From contig JAQMRL010000012.1 in the NCBI GenBank assembly GCA_035578175.1, forward strand, positions 20,146,671 to 20,210,670: a stretch of 64,000 nucleotides of DNA. Direction: 5' to 3'. The position numbers and the translations under genes were made by a program. Below the pieces are notes generated by a model. That model did no database searches. It was not told where the DNA came from and saw nothing but the letters and a program-made list of their open reading frames with translations. The number at the start of each line of letters is the position of its first letter. Within the stretch, counting starts at the first letter, position 1. Of the stretch, positions 63,692-64,000 are shown in pieces. Source of the stretch: Catonia carolina. Its lineage: Eukaryota > Arthropoda > Insecta > Hemiptera > Achilidae.

Positions 63692-64000
63692 TACTTTCTC
63701 GTGCCGTGCAGGGAAAGAAATTATTGTTTTAATGTCCATTTTTCCAAATCGAGTTTACACCGAAAAAACATGTTTTCAGGCCTTCTGAACTCAAAAACGA
63801 TGTTTTTAGCAATTTCTCCCCCTCCACCTCTCTTATCTGTGTGGGGTGTGCGCGCGCGTGCGTATAAACAAAATATCTCAAGATGGGAATATCGTACAAA
63901 GTTGGAACTTGGAACTTATTTTGTGTGATATCTCAAGGGGACCCGATACGAATTTCATTTTCATCAAAATCGGTCTACCGGAAATAGTTTATTCGTGCAA
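63692..64000 (+). mobile_element. HEL 5' part running off the right edge
   Basis: TTATACTTTCTCGTGCC start, GTGCGCGCGCGTGCG microsatellite at about 63847-63861, ATATCTCAAGATGGG, AAAATCGGTCTACCGGAAAT. Cut by the window end. Confidence 0.7.

Noticed and set aside
1..64000. Host protein-coding exons
   Set aside because: Scanned both strands for conserved domain motifs with splice-like borders; everything recognisable belonged to transposons. Small exons cannot be excluded without transcripts.

Overview
This window is A+T-rich eukaryotic nuclear DNA packed with transposable elements. It is most likely from an insect: the mariner, RTE-like and Jockey-like remnants and the tRNA-derived SINEs are insect-type, but the species cannot be named from sequence alone. 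I found no host protein-coding gene, no functional tRNA or rRNA gene and no CRISPR array. Every coding stretch I could recognise belongs to a transposon. Names used below are local to this window. HEL is a Helentron/HINE-like element (over 40 segments). RB is a short retroposon-like repeat (15 segments). LINE-1 is RTE-like, LINE-2 is a second RTE-like LINE with an AAG tail, and LINE-3 is a third non-LTR family known here only from 3' fragments. Jk marks Jockey-like fragments. S1-S5 are tRNA-headed SINEs.

Layout. 0-9 kb: HEL copies with RB, a Jockey-like fragment, a LINE-1 fragment, SINE S1, a TTAA-flanked MITE and LINE-3. 9-20 kb: RB copies, two of them forming inverted dimers, one holding both a 1.16 kb palindromic element (TA target duplication) and a small hAT-type MITE, plus HEL copies carrying S2 and LINE-3. 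20-26.5 kb: a full-length HEL, then a HEL split by a 5'-truncated LINE-1 whose 815-codon endonuclease/reverse transcriptase frame is still open, and by an RB. 28-31 kb: two very similar full-length HEL copies in direct orientation. 31-41 kb: HEL copies split by LINE-2, LINE-3, S1 and RB. 43-46 kb: a nest in which a HEL holds a foldback element, which holds an RB and an internally deleted mariner. 47-51 kb: RB, LINE-3 with a nested MITE, SINE S3, and a Jockey-like 3' fragment inside a HEL. 52-53 kb: a rearranged mariner inside a CTAG-rich element. 54-55 kb: LINE-1 inside LINE-3 inside HEL. 56-64 kb: more HEL, a block of hairpins two of which match the histone 3' stem-loop on the minus strand, SINE S2, and a longer LINE-3 fragment.

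How the parts relate. Nesting gives a relative order: LINE-3 lies inside HEL copies at several places and LINE-1 lies inside both HEL and LINE-3, so LINE-1 is the youngest of these. One HEL lies inside an RB, and RB copies lie inside HEL, so those two overlapped in time. The most interesting signals are four. First, HEL looks like a Helentron-type element built from a microsatellite plus tandem monomers. Second, LINE-1 and RB share a 3' terminal hairpin with a compensatory base-pair change, suggesting an autonomous/parasite pair. Third, TAGGCCTA-like micro-insertions recur at TA sites. Fourth, one mariner has its 5' end replaced by an inverted copy of its 3' end.
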